DNA of 62,156 nucleotides from Terriglobia bacterium. Lineage in GTDB: Bacteria; Acidobacteriota; Terriglobia; Bryobacterales; Bryobacteraceae. Positions 25,712-34,930 of this stretch are shown here, in pieces (position 1 is the stretch's first letter; each line of letters opens with the position of its first letter). The DNA is taken from positions 1-62,156 of the forward strand of contig JAIQEX010000022.1 of NCBI GenBank assembly GCA_020073615.1. The letters run 5' to 3'. The position numbers and the translations under genes were made by a program. The notes below the pieces were generated by a model that was given only the letters and a program-made list of their open reading frames with translations, did not search any database and was not told where the DNA came from.

Positions 25712-26126
25712 GCTTTCGACTTGGGCCCTGCTAGTGCGCTCTACACGGATTTCCGACGCCACTCCCAATATGGCGCATCTGTTTGCAAACCCGCAAGCAA
25801 AAAGTGGGGCCGGAGCGCCCCGGCCGGGTTGCGGCCGGTCGCGTGGGCGGGCGGACGCCACCGCGCGGGCGCCTCAGCGGCGCGGCCCCCTGCCGCATAG
25901 ACGATCTACCACGGTCAAGCACGCAAGCGCGAAGAACGGGGTAGTGAGCCAACATAGGATCTGCGCTTTGATGGTGAGAGAAACGAGCATTGTTCGCCCC
26001 TGTTATTTCGTATCGGCCGGGACGATCAATCCTTGAGCGCCAATTGCCGCCAGCCGCTCGGCAGCGGGGCGGCGGCGGTGCGAGGACATTCAGGGGCGCA
26101 TCGGACGGTGCCGCAGGTGATCGCTC
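25712..26126. other. Long GC-rich leader/intergenic region of the transporter operon
   Basis: No gene is supported. On the minus strand it is the upstream region of the MgtE-like gene. It contains a possible -10 (CATATT near 25773) with TTGCGG 18 bases upstream, and several GC-rich stems such as GGCCGG/CCGGCC around 25815-25850. I could not match it to the M-box magnesium riboswitch consensus. Confidence 0.4.
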
Positions 26127-27296
26127 TTATACGGGGCGGGGGATCGAAACTTCCCGTCCGCCCTGGCGGATCGACGCCCGCGCGGCTTCGATCACGCGGT
26201 CGTTGTAGCCGCTGTTGGCCGCGGTCGCGAGCAGGCCCGCCCGGTCGATCTCTTCTACCTGGCACTCTCCGGAATTAACGCGGATAGCGGCGGTAACGAT
26301 GGCCTCGATCGATCGGTACCCATAGCCCACCGGCGCCAGGCCGGGCCCGCCCACATCCACATACTGGAAGTAGTCCGGGCTGGGCTCGGCGTAGGCCGGC
26401 GGGTCCGTGTAGGCGTACTGCAGCCCGCGGTACTGGTCGGAATGGGCGATCAGCGCGCCGCCCTCCGCGCCCTGGCAGTAGAGCGTGAGGCCCTGCGTGT
26501 TGGCGCCCGGCGCGGCGTCGGGAAAACCCAGCCCGTTTTGCACGTTGAGACAGGCGCCGTTGCTCCAGATGACGCGCGCGTCGCTCCACAAGTAGCCCTG
26601 GTTGCCGTTGGGAAAACGGTCCAGGATGCCGTACACGCTCACCGCGCGCGGCTCCAGGCCAGTGATGAAGTGCACCAGGTCCACATAGTGGCAGCCGATG
26701 TAAGTGAAGGCGTCGGAGTTCTCCGCCGTCATCCAATTGGCGAAATTCGACCTTCGATAATGCCACTTTTCGAGCAGGCAGGCCGTCCCCAAACGGAATT
26801 CGCCGAAGCGGCCCTCGCGATAGGCGCGGCGTGCCATCAGGCTGCGGCCGTCGAAGCGCTTGTGATATTCCGCCGCCGCCAGCAGGCCGCGGCGGCGCGC
26901 CTCTTCGGCGATTTCCTCTCCCTGCCGCGCTTCGAGCACCAGCGGCTTGGCCGCGCAGACATGCTGGCCGTGGCGCAAGGCCTCCAGGATCACCTCGTAG
27001 TGCAGGTGATCGGGCACCGCCACCATCACCATGTTCCGCGGCGCCAGGCGCGCGATCGCTTCCCGGTAAAGTTCGTCGCGCGGTTCGCCCGGCGCATCGG
27101 GGTACATGCGGAACCGCTGGCCGGGGAAAGCGCGGCGCAGAATTTCGGCCTCCGCCAGCTTGCGCACCGACTCATGCCGCGTGGCGCACACCGCGATTTC
27201 GCCGATGCGCCCCAGGCGTTGCAGGTGGTAGAGCGACGGCAGGATCTGATCGTGCACGATCATGCCGGCGCCCACCACCAGGATTTCGGGCGGCAT
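26127..27296 (-). CDS. Gfo/Idh/MocA-family oxidoreductase
   Basis: 389 residues. The N-terminal Rossmann fold is ILVVGAGMIVHDQ. The catalytic Lys is in the CAAKPLVLEA motif (near residue 97), and GCHYVDLVHFITG carries the His/Asp pair. These NAD(P)-dependent enzymes oxidise or reduce sugars, cyclitols or their amino forms. The ATG overlaps the TGA of the aminotransferase gene (TGATG), so the products are probably made together. A C-terminal beta domain containing WSNGACLNVQNGLG follows. Substrate unknown; an amino-sugar or aminocyclitol step is suggested by the partner. Confidence 0.9.
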   Translation of the reverse strand: MPPEILVVGAGMIVHDQILPSLYHLQRLGRIGEIAVCATRHESVRKLAEAEILRRAFPGQRFRMYPDAPGEPRDELYREAIARLAPRNMVMVAVPDHLHYEVILEALRHGQHVCAAKPLVLEARQGEEIAEEARRRGLLAAAEYHKRFDGRSLMARRAYREGRFGEFRLGTACLLEKWHYRRSNFANWMTAENSDAFTYIGCHYVDLVHFITGLEPRAVSVYGILDRFPNGNQGYLWSDARVIWSNGACLNVQNGLGFPDAAPGANTQGLTLYCQGAEGGALIAHSDQYRGLQYAYTDPPAYAEPSPDYFQYVDVGGPGLAPVGYGYRSIEAIVTAAIRVNSGECQVEEIDRAGLLATAANSGYNDRVIEAARASIRQGGREVSIPRPV

Positions 27297-28678
27297 CACG
27301 CCCCGGCCGCAGCCGCGCGCACGGCTTCGGCCAGCGCCTCTTCCAGCGCGTCCACGCTTTCGTTCACGGCGTCTTCGGCGATCACCAGCGGCGGACAGAT
27401 TTTCACCGTCGCATGGCCGTGGCCCACCGGCGCGAACATCAGGACGCCCTTCTCCATGGCGCGGCGCACAATGTCGAAGGCCAGTCCGGCATCCGGCTCG
27501 CTCGACCCCGGCGCCACGCAGGCCAGTCCGGCCACCAGCCCCTTTCCGGCCACGCAGCCGATGCGCGGGCAACGCGCCGCCAGGGCATTGAGCCGGCGGT
27601 GCAGGAGGGCGCCGGTGTGCGCCGCCCGTTCCGCGAGCCGCTCCCGCAGCACGATGTCGATCGAAGCCAGCGCCGCCGCGCAACAGAGCGGATTGCCGGC
27701 ATGGCTCGAGGTCATACTCAGCGGCGGATACAGGTCCAGCACATCCGCCCGTCCCGCCACCGCCGCCAGCGGCAGCGAGCTGGAAATTCCCTTCCCGAAG
27801 ATCGCCAGATCGGGCGTCACGCCATAGTGCTCGAAGCCCCACAGGCGGCCAGTGCGGCCGAAACCCGCCTGAATCTCGTCCATGGTCAGCAGCGCCTTGT
27901 GGCCCGTGCACCACTGCCGCAGCGCCTGCATGTAATGCGGCGGGGCGAACGCGGCGCTTCCGCCCTGGTAGGTTTCCAGGATCACGCCCGCCACGTTCGC
28001 CGGCTCGATGCCGCTTTCGCCGAGCGTGCGCTCGAACAGATCGAACGATGTGTCGCGCGTGCGGTAGCCATCGGGAAATGGAACCTGCACGAATCCCGGA
28101 TCCGGGTTGACGATCCACTCCTTCAACTCCGGGATGCCGCCGGCCAACTGCGCGCCCAGCGTCCGGCCGTGAAACGCCTTCTCGAAGGAGACGATCACGT
28201 GCTTGGAGCGGCCGCCCGTGCGCACGCCAAAGGTCCGGCACATCTTGATGGCGCACTCCACGGCTTCCGATCCGGTAGTAAAGAGCAGGATATTCCGCAA
28301 GGGCTCGGGAAGGATGGAGGCCAGCTTCTCCACCAGCCGAGCCCGCGGCTCGTTGGCGAACGAGAAGCTCGCCAGCAGTTGCTCGTCCGCCTGCCGCTTG
28401 ATGGCGGAGACGATCTCCGGACGGCCGTGTCCGGCGTTGGCGATGAGCACGCCCGAGGACCAGTCGATCCACTGGTTGCCCCAGGCGTCGTAGACCTGAA
28501 AGCCCTCCGCGCGGTGCCACACCACGGGCGGCTGGCCGCGCATGGCGCGCGGCTCATACCGGTGGAGTTTCTCGAGAAGCGGGATCGATTCCGGAACTGG
28601 GAGTTCCGTCACGATTCGCCGGTACCGCGTCTCGATCCGCGCCACCGGCTGCGGAATCAAGGTAAATTCTGTTGCCAT
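27296..28678 (-). CDS. Class III PLP-dependent aminotransferase
   Basis: 460 residues of fold-type I class III. The PLP Lys is in FGKGISSSLP, and the upstream LTMDEIQAGFGRTG motif supplies the cofactor Asp. GSEAVECAIKMCRTFG forms the phosphate-binding region. Relatives include 4-aminobutyrate, ornithine and diaminobutyrate aminotransferases and sugar or cyclitol transaminases; sequence alone does not choose. The coupled oxidoreductase suggests oxidation of an alcohol followed by transamination. It is divergent from the cytochrome gene, with 39 bases between the two starts. Confidence 0.9.
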   Translation of the reverse strand: MATEFTLIPQPVARIETRYRRIVTELPVPESIPLLEKLHRYEPRAMRGQPPVVWHRAEGFQVYDAWGNQWIDWSSGVLIANAGHGRPEIVSAIKRQADEQLLASFSFANEPRARLVEKLASILPEPLRNILLFTTGSEAVECAIKMCRTFGVRTGGRSKHVIVSFEKAFHGRTLGAQLAGGIPELKEWIVNPDPGFVQVPFPDGYRTRDTSFDLFERTLGESGIEPANVAGVILETYQGGSAAFAPPHYMQALRQWCTGHKALLTMDEIQAGFGRTGRLWGFEHYGVTPDLAIFGKGISSSLPLAAVAGRADVLDLYPPLSMTSSHAGNPLCCAAALASIDIVLRERLAERAAHTGALLHRRLNALAARCPRIGCVAGKGLVAGLACVAPGSSEPDAGLAFDIVRRAMEKGVLMFAPVGHGHATVKICPPLVIAEDAVNESVDALEEALAEAVRAAAAGA

Positions 28679-28717
28679 GGCGATTCGGCGCGCCTCCGGT
28701 CCGTTATCATTTTGAGT

Positions 28718-29680
28718 ATGGCACGTGTGGGAAGTCTCGCTGCCCTCTTACTGTCTCTGTGGACCATGGTTGCCGCTGCGCAAAGCCAGCCGCCGCCCGC
28801 GCCGCAAACCGCCGCGGCGCTCGCGGCCGGCGGCTACGTGGGCAGCAACGTCTGTAAGACCTGCCACGCCGATGTCTGGCTCAACTTCTACAAGAATCCG
28901 CACTACAAAAGTATCGCTTCGGGCAAGGAACCGCCCGAGCACACCGGATGCGAGGGCTGCCACGGGCCGGGCGAGAAGCACGTGGCGGCAGGCGGCGGCA
29001 AGGACACCATCCCGCGCGCATTCTCGCTGATGGAGCCCAGGCGCGTGCTCGATACCTGCCTGGGCTGTCACGCGCGCGATTTCGAAAAGGCCAACATCCG
29101 CCGCTCGGAACACACCCTCAACGATATCGCCTGTACCAGTTGCCACTCCATCCACCATTCCCCCGTGGCGAAATTCCTGCTCGCCAAGAAGCAGAACGAG
29201 CTGTGCTACTCCTGCCACGCCCCCATTCGCGCGCAGTTCGAAATGCCCTCCAAACACCGCGTGAACGAAGGCTTCGTGGAGTGCTCGGACTGTCATAATC
29301 CGCACGGATCTTTCGCCGCCACCTGGGGCATGGGGCAGCGCGGGCACATGGTGGACCAGGCGCTCACCAACGAAACGCCCTGCCTGAAATGCCACGTTGA
29401 CAAGCGCGGGCCGTTCGTCTACGAGCATCCCTCGGTGCGCGTGGAGGGTTGCCAGGCCTGCCACCGGCCGCACGGCTCCATGAACGCCAAGCTGCTCACC
29501 CGGCCGGTGGTATTCACGCTTTGTCTGGAGTGCCACAACGGAGGCGGCACCGGGACACGCAACAAAGGCGTCGATATACAAACCGCCCGGCACAACCTGC
29601 TCGATCCCAAATTTCAGCGATGCACCACCTGTCATGTACGCATTCACGGATCGAGCAACGACCAGTATTTCCTGAGGTGA
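28718..29680 (+). CDS. DmsE-type decaheme c-type cytochrome
   Basis: 320 residues with a signal peptide (about 1-24) and exactly ten CxxCH haem sites: CKTCH, CEGCH, CLGCH, CTSCH, CYSCH, CSDCH, CLKCH, CQACH, CLECH and CTTCH. This matches the DmsE/MtrA class that sits inside an outer-membrane barrel and passes electrons across the outer membrane. The next gene, seven bases later, encodes such a barrel. The start is the ATG before ARVGSLAALLLSLW; the frame is open far upstream but without haem or signal features. No inner-membrane quinol oxidase or extracellular cytochrome is in the window. Confidence 0.95.
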   Translation: MARVGSLAALLLSLWTMVAAAQSQPPPAPQTAAALAAGGYVGSNVCKTCHADVWLNFYKNPHYKSIASGKEPPEHTGCEGCHGPGEKHVAAGGGKDTIPRAFSLMEPRRVLDTCLGCHARDFEKANIRRSEHTLNDIACTSCHSIHHSPVAKFLLAKKQNELCYSCHAPIRAQFEMPSKHRVNEGFVECSDCHNPHGSFAATWGMGQRGHMVDQALTNETPCLKCHVDKRGPFVYEHPSVRVEGCQACHRPHGSMNAKLLTRPVVFTLCLECHNGGGTGTRNKGVDIQTARHNLLDPKFQRCTTCHVRIHGSSNDQYFLR

Positions 29681-29687
29681 CCCTGCC

Positions 29688-31694
29688 ATGCTGACGCGAT
29701 TCTGCCTGATCTTCGCGGCCCTGGGCGCGCTCGAAGCGCAGCAGGTGGTGGCTCCCACGCCCGCCCAGGTGGGCTCGCCGCGCGGCGAGGACGTGGGCAA
29801 TTACAATGTGACCCAGTCGTTCGAGACCGGCTACCGCTTTCGCTTGATCGGCGGCAACCTCGGCGAATACCGCAGCGACGTGAATTACGGCAACGGCCTG
29901 CGGCTGCTGGGGAGCAACCTCTCGGTCGATTCCAAAGACGGCCACGGCCACTTCTTCGACCAGATCCTGCTCAACACCGAGGGCCTCGGCAACGACCCCT
30001 ACCAGTCGGCGGTGCTGCGCATCCAGAAAAACGGGCTCTACCGCTACGACATGACGTGGCGGCTGAACGATTATTTCAATCCCGGGCTGACCATGGCCGG
30101 CGGCACGCACCTGGCGGATACCAGCCGCCGCTTGCAGGACCACGATGTGACGCTGCTGCCGCAATCGCGCATCCGCTTCCACCTGGGCTACAGCCGCGAT
30201 ACGGAAAACGGACCCGCGCTTTCCACGGCGCAGGAGTTCGACCCCAACGGCGCGGGCCTCCCCGTGTTCACCAACGTGCGCCGCCAATGGAACGAATACC
30301 GCCTGGGCGCGGACGTGGATTTCGCCGGCTTCAAATTCACCGTGCTGCACCGCTGGGATTTCTTCAAGGACGATTCGCCCTTCACCCTCGGCGCGCCGGT
30401 GGCTTCGGGCGCTAATAACGATCTCACCGTGCTCCAGCAGTTCCGCCGCTCGCAGCCGCTCCACGGCCGTAGTCCCGGCTGGCTGGGCAATCTGTTTACG
30501 AAGCGGCCGCGCTGGGGAATGAACGCGCGCATGACCTATGTAGGTGCGCGCAACGATTTCGCGTTGGATGAAGCCGCTTCGGGCATCGGCCAGTTCGGCA
30601 CCCCCGCCACGCGCCAGATCACCGTCGGCGGCAGCGCCGCGCGCCCCGCACTGGCCGGCGATTTCAGCCTCAGCCTCTATCCCACCGAGCGCCTCACGGT
30701 GGTCAACAACACTTCGGTGAGCAGCAACCGCATCGACGGCCAGTCCACTTTGTCCGAGCTCAACAGCGGGCTCGACCTGGGCACCGCCATCCGCTTCCGC
30801 TACCTGGGCATCCGCACGCTCACCAACTCCACCGACGTGAATTACCGCGTCCGCGACTGGATCGGGTTCTACGCCGGATACCACTATGCCGACCGCCTGG
30901 TGCGTACCGAGGAAGTGCCGTCGTTCACCGACATCACCGTGAACGCGGTCTACAACGTGACCAATATTCTGAATTCCGCGATCATGGGCGTGCGCCTGCG
31001 GCCCTTCCGGCCGTTCACGGTGAACCTGGAGGGCGAGATCGGACGCGCCAATCAACCGCTCACGCCCATCGCCGAGCGCAATTACCATTCGCTCGGCGGA
31101 CGCGCCGACTACCGTGTCAAGAAGTTGCAGCTCTCCGTTTCCTATCGCGAGATGTACGACGTGAACCCGAGTTTCTCGGTGTTCAGCTCGCACTCGCGCA
31201 ACTACAGCGCCAACGCGTCGTGGGCGCCCATCGCCTGGTTCTCCGTGGACGCCAGCTATATGAAGCTGCACCTCGACAGCCAGTCGCTGCTGGCTTTTTT
31301 CGCTGGCGTGACGCGGCCGACATTGCAAGCCGGTTTCCGCTCGCTGTACCTCAGCAATGTGCACGGCGCCAACCTGGGGACGCGCTTCGCCATCGGCCGG
31401 CGGGCGGATCTGTACGTGGGGTACAGCATCACCAAGGACACCGGCGACGGCCGCGAGGCCAACCTGGCCGATGGAACCGGTCTGCCCGATGCCGCGCCAT
31501 TGCTGGCTTCCGTCCAGACATTCCCGCTCGGGTATCAATCGCCGCTGGCCCGGCTTTCGGTGAAGATCGCGCCCAAGATCCGCTGGAACGCCGGCTGGCA
31601 GTTCTATAATTACGACGAGCGCTTCCAGTTGTTCGCGGCTTATCAGAATTTCCACGCGCACACCGGTTTCACCAGCGTGCTGTGGTCGTTCTGA
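29688..31694 (+). CDS. Outer-membrane beta-barrel partner (porin-cytochrome conduit)
   Basis: 668 residues with a signal peptide ending near ALEAQQ and long alternating beta-strands throughout, ending FTSVLWSF with a terminal Phe. Strand-like pieces include YRFRLIGGNLGEYRSDVNY and WIGFYAGYHYADRLV. It is similar in role to MtrB/PioB, wrapping the decaheme cytochrome encoded seven bases upstream. Family membership is inferred from size, strand pattern and gene pairing more than from a sequence signature. Together the two could release electrons to minerals, oxygen radicals or a DMSO-like acceptor outside the cell. Confidence 0.85.
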   Translation: MLTRFCLIFAALGALEAQQVVAPTPAQVGSPRGEDVGNYNVTQSFETGYRFRLIGGNLGEYRSDVNYGNGLRLLGSNLSVDSKDGHGHFFDQILLNTEGLGNDPYQSAVLRIQKNGLYRYDMTWRLNDYFNPGLTMAGGTHLADTSRRLQDHDVTLLPQSRIRFHLGYSRDTENGPALSTAQEFDPNGAGLPVFTNVRRQWNEYRLGADVDFAGFKFTVLHRWDFFKDDSPFTLGAPVASGANNDLTVLQQFRRSQPLHGRSPGWLGNLFTKRPRWGMNARMTYVGARNDFALDEAASGIGQFGTPATRQITVGGSAARPALAGDFSLSLYPTERLTVVNNTSVSSNRIDGQSTLSELNSGLDLGTAIRFRYLGIRTLTNSTDVNYRVRDWIGFYAGYHYADRLVRTEEVPSFTDITVNAVYNVTNILNSAIMGVRLRPFRPFTVNLEGEIGRANQPLTPIAERNYHSLGGRADYRVKKLQLSVSYREMYDVNPSFSVFSSHSRNYSANASWAPIAWFSVDASYMKLHLDSQSLLAFFAGVTRPTLQAGFRSLYLSNVHGANLGTRFAIGRRADLYVGYSITKDTGDGREANLADGTGLPDAAPLLASVQTFPLGYQSPLARLSVKIAPKIRWNAGWQFYNYDERFQLFAAYQNFHAHTGFTSVLWSF

Positions 31695-31740
31695 GTGGGG
31701 CAGGCCTCGCGCCGAAGTGCGAGTCTGCCACAATGTGGGG

Positions 31741-32376
31741 GTGCTGGAACTGGTAATCTCCGATGATTTGACCCCGCCCCTGCAGTGTCCACAGCGAGGC
31801 TGGCTCTACGTTCACTGTTCGATCCAGATTCCATCTGATCGAGCGAAGTGCCCAAACTGCCCGATCACGGCGGGGACTGGACCATTGGCATCTCGACCCG
31901 CTCTCCAAGAGTCGCGCTGGCCGCTTTGATTTCAGGCGCCGCACTGCTGGGCGGCGTCGCATTCGATTTCATGCATGGGATACCCCTCTTTGACGCGGCC
32001 AGCGGTGACGATCTTGCCGGCACCCTGTTTCGAAGGCTTGCGCCGGTCTTGCTTGTAGCATCGGCCGCGCTTCTGGGCTATGCGGCCTATTGGTTTTGGG
32101 GGCGCTATACCGTCTCCGCAAGCGGAGCGGCGGGGAAGCGTTTTCAAGGGAGTCGGCGGAATCGGAAACGACCGGAGTTTTCGCCTGCCTGTAATTAACG
32201 GCGTCTGCCTGACGAAGGCGCTCTCGGAGGACCAACACGGCAATCAAGTGGAGAAGCGGGTCATACGGCTGGAGGGGGTTGATTTCTACATGGATTTTGG
32301 TGAGGATCTCTCCGACGAGCAGAGAACATTTATTGCGCTGTTCCTGCTTGAGAAAAGGATCGAGTACCGGGCGTGA
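31741..32376 (+). pseudogene. Frameshifted zinc-ribbon/membrane protein gene
   Basis: Three successive frames each look coding. First comes a zinc-ribbon-like start (LVISDDLTPPLQCPQRGW ... KCPNC) to about 31865. Then a two-helix membrane part (ALISGAALLGGVAFDFMHG and LLVASAALLGYAAYWFWG) runs to about 32130. Last is a soluble end (VFKGVGGIGNDRSFRLPV ... EKRIEYRA) to the stop at 32376. Read together they suggest one protein with two frameshifts. Either the gene is dead or the assembly has base errors here. No family recognised. Confidence 0.5.
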
Positions 32377-32395
32377 TCCGCAGCCCCCGAAAAAG

Positions 32396-33772
32396 TTACC
32401 CCGCTGCGAGCGAGCGCACGCGGTGTTTCCACACCAGCACCAGCGCCGAACCGATCAAAATGAGCGCGGCGCTCAAGCCGGCCCAGATGCCCGGCGCGCC
32501 CCAGCCCAGGGGGAAGCACAGCACGTAGGCCACCGGCAGCCCGATGGCCCAATAGCCGGCCAGGTGCGCCAGCATGGGCGTGCGCGTATCGCCCAGCCCG
32601 CGCAGGGCCCCGGTGGCGACCACTTGCAGGCCGTCGAAAAGCTCGAACAGCGCGGCGATGCGCAGCAGGACCGCCCCGGAGGCGATCACCGCCGGATCGC
32701 CGATATAGATTCGCACGATCCACCGCGGCATGGCCGCCAGCGTCACCCCCGCACCGCCCATGAACAAGGCGCCCAGCAGCAGCGCCGTCCAACCCGCGCG
32801 GGCGGCGCCGTGCGGATCTCTTCGCCCGATCGCCTGCCCCACCCGTACGGCCGCCGCCGAGCTGATGCCCAACGGCACCATGTAGGTGGTGGCGATAATA
32901 TTCACCGCGATCCCATGCGCCGCAAGCCAGGCCTCCGGAAGCCGCGCGACGAACACCGTGACCACCGCGAATACGGCGCCTTCAAACAGGATCTGCAACG
33001 CCGCCGGAAAGCCCAACCCGGCCAGCCGCCCCATGCGCGCGAAATCCGGCCGCCACGCGATGCGGAAAAGGAGATTGCCGCGGCGGCGCTCGTGCCACAC
33101 GATGGCGGCCAGCAGCACCGCCGCCATGTAGCATCGCGAGATGGAGGTGGACCACCCGGAGCCGGTGAGCCCCATCGCCGGAAAGCCGCAGTGCCCGTAC
33201 ATCAGCGCCCAGTTGCCTGCCAGGTTCACCAGGTTGGCGCTGACCAGAGCGAAGGTCACCGGCTTGACGATATCGACGGCCTGCAGATACCGCCGGAACG
33301 CGGTGTAGAACAGCAGGGGAACGATGCCCCACAGCAGGGCATCAAGGAACGGCGCCAGCAGCTCCATGACGCGCGGATTGGTGCCGGCCGCGCGGAGCAG
33401 CGGGATGAGCGCCCAGATCGCCAGCGCGAGCGCGGGCGCCAGCACGAGGCCCAGCCAGAGGCCGTTGACCAGCGTGCACCGGCAATCGTGCGCGTCGTCC
33501 GCGCCGAAGGATTGCGACACCAGCGTGTCCATCCCCAGCAGCATGCCGGTGCCGCAGATGGCGATGGGATAGAAGAGGATGCTGCCCAGGCTGCCGGCGC
33601 CGATGGCCGCCGCTCCCAAAGGCCCGGCCATGATGGTATCCACCACCCCCATGGCCATCCAGCCCAGCTCGGCCAGCGCCAGCGGCGCCGCCAGGCGCAG
33701 CATGGGGCGAAGCTCCTGCCTAAGACCGCCGCCCGAGTAGCTGTACCCCCGAATTCGACGCAAATGAGTCAA
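32396..33772 (-). CDS. MATE-family multidrug efflux transporter
   Basis: About 458 residues with twelve membrane helices in two related halves. The N-terminal LRLAAPLALAELGWMAMGVVDTIMAG and the mid-protein GFPAALQILFEGAVFAVV are typical of the NorM-like/MATE branch. These proteins expel cationic drugs or metabolites using Na+ or H+ gradients. The first codon is uncertain: a TTG at 33772 keeps the conserved LRQELRP lead-in, while an ATG at 33703 has an AGGAG site nine bases upstream. It lies beside the repeat at 33783, with no obvious partner genes. Confidence 0.9.
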   Translation of the reverse strand: MTHLRRIRGYSYSGGGLRQELRPMLRLAAPLALAELGWMAMGVVDTIMAGPLGAAAIGAGSLGSILFYPIAICGTGMLLGMDTLVSQSFGADDAHDCRCTLVNGLWLGLVLAPALALAIWALIPLLRAAGTNPRVMELLAPFLDALLWGIVPLLFYTAFRRYLQAVDIVKPVTFALVSANLVNLAGNWALMYGHCGFPAMGLTGSGWSTSISRCYMAAVLLAAIVWHERRRGNLLFRIAWRPDFARMGRLAGLGFPAALQILFEGAVFAVVTVFVARLPEAWLAAHGIAVNIIATTYMVPLGISSAAAVRVGQAIGRRDPHGAARAGWTALLLGALFMGGAGVTLAAMPRWIVRIYIGDPAVIASGAVLLRIAALFELFDGLQVVATGALRGLGDTRTPMLAHLAGYWAIGLPVAYVLCFPLGWGAPGIWAGLSAALILIGSALVLVWKHRVRSLAAG

Positions 33773-33782
33773 AGTCTATCTC

Positions 33783-33970
33783 ACCGCCGAGACGCCGAGG
33801 CGCCGAGAATGGAATGGGAATCACTCGGCGGTCGCCGCCTCCTCTGCGCTCCAGGGGTTCTGCACTTTGGCCGGCCGCTGAAAGGCCGAACCCCGAGAGC
33901 GCGGAGAAGGGCAGGCCACGGGGCGGAAAAGATCCTTCTGGATTTCTCTGCGCCGCGGCGTCTCGGCGGT
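33783..33970. repeat. Palindromic intergenic element (MITE/REP-like)
   Basis: Its ends are inverted copies matching at 24 of 26 positions (33783-33808 and 33945-33970), rich in GCCGAG/CTCGGC. Inside, CTCTGCGCTC pairs with GAGCGCGGAG at 9 of 10 positions and GGGGTTC with GAACCCC. The whole 188 bases can therefore fold into one long hairpin. No coding frame is supported. It occupies the gap between the MATE gene and xerC. Confidence 0.65.
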
Positions 33971-34021
33971 TTATCCATGTGCCGGGTTTGAGCTGAAATC
34001 TCGCCGGGAATCGCCATCGGG

Positions 34022-34930
34022 CTACACCTTGGAATGGGCCTTGGGATGGGCCTTGTCGTACACGGCCATGAGGTCGGTGAGGGAGACTTGCGTGTACTTC
34101 TGCGTGGTCGAGAGCCGCGCGTGGCCCAGCAGCTCCTGAATCGCGCGCAGGTCGGCGCCATCGGCCAGCAGGTGCGTGGCGTAGGCGTGGCGGAAGCTGT
34201 GCGGATGGATGGAGGGGTCGCCGCTAATGTAGGTGGCGTACAGCTTCACAATCCCGTGGATGCCGCGATCGGTGAGCCGCCCGCCGCGATGGTTCAGAAA
34301 AACCGCGCGTTGGTCGCGCACCACGGGCCGAGCGGCCAGATACCGCTCCAGCGCGTCGGCCGCCTTGCCCGGCAGCGGCACCTGCCGTTCTTTTCTCCCC
34401 TTGCCGCGCACGCGCAGCCAGCGTTCGGCGCGGTCCAGATCCTCCAGATTCAACCCCGCCAGTTCGCTGACGCGCACCCCGCAGCCGTAAAGCAGCTCGA
34501 AGATGGCGCGATCGCGCGCCGGCAGCGGCCGCTCCAGCTTGCCCGCCGCCACGCCGTCGAGCAGCGTGTTGACCTGCTCTTCGGACATCACCTCCGGCAG
34601 TTTCTGGGGCGCTTTGGGCGTGCGCACCAGGCGCGCCACGTTCATCGCCACCAGGCCCTCGCGCAGCAGAAAGCGGAACAGGCCGCGCACCGCCGCCAGC
34701 TTGCGGCGGATGGTGACGGCCGTCAGCCGGTACGCGTAGAGCGCGGCGAGCCATTCGCGCAGCGTCAGCAGATCGATGGCCCGCGGCTCCGGCGGCTCCG
34801 TCTCGGGTGGCGACAGGTACTCCAGGAACTGCCGCAGATCGGCGGCGTAGGCGTCCACCGTGTGCGGCGAGGCCCCGTTGCGCGCCAGCTCCTGCAGGTA
34901 CCGCGCGATCTGTCCGCCCAGCTCAGACAT
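34022..34930 (-). CDS. xerC: Tyrosine site-specific recombinase XerC
   Basis: 302 residues with the N-terminal core-binding domain and the full catalytic set: Arg153 (GVRVSELAG), Lys177/180 (GKGRKERQ), His244 and Arg247 (HPHSFRHAY), His270 (LLGHARLS) and nucleophile Tyr279. XerC acts with XerD at dif to resolve chromosome dimers. The ATG is used because a 72-residue upstream extension is antisense-like and low-complexity. It overlaps the end of trmFO by eight bases; a trmFO-xerC pair is also seen in other bacteria, so this is a housekeeping recombinase, not an integrase. Confidence 0.93.
   Translation of the reverse strand: MSELGGQIARYLQELARNGASPHTVDAYAADLRQFLEYLSPPETEPPEPRAIDLLTLREWLAALYAYRLTAVTIRRKLAAVRGLFRFLLREGLVAMNVARLVRTPKAPQKLPEVMSEEQVNTLLDGVAAGKLERPLPARDRAIFELLYGCGVRVSELAGLNLEDLDRAERWLRVRGKGRKERQVPLPGKAADALERYLAARPVVRDQRAVFLNHRGGRLTDRGIHGIVKLYATYISGDPSIHPHSFRHAYATHLLADGADLRAIQELLGHARLSTTQKYTQVSLTDLMAVYDKAHPKAHSKV

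Noticed and set aside
25712-26126. M-box magnesium riboswitch
   Set aside because: The conserved M-box sequence blocks were not found by eye; only the hairpin before the start codon is supported.
26831-28717. Very long plus-strand open frame running into the decaheme cytochrome
   Set aside because: Before the ATG at 28718 the sequence is antisense to the oxidoreductase and aminotransferase genes, is Arg/Pro/Ala-rich and has no haem or signal features.
34022-34930. Phage or integrative-element integrase
   Set aside because: Length, motif set and the overlap with trmFO fit housekeeping XerC; no attachment sites or phage genes are nearby.
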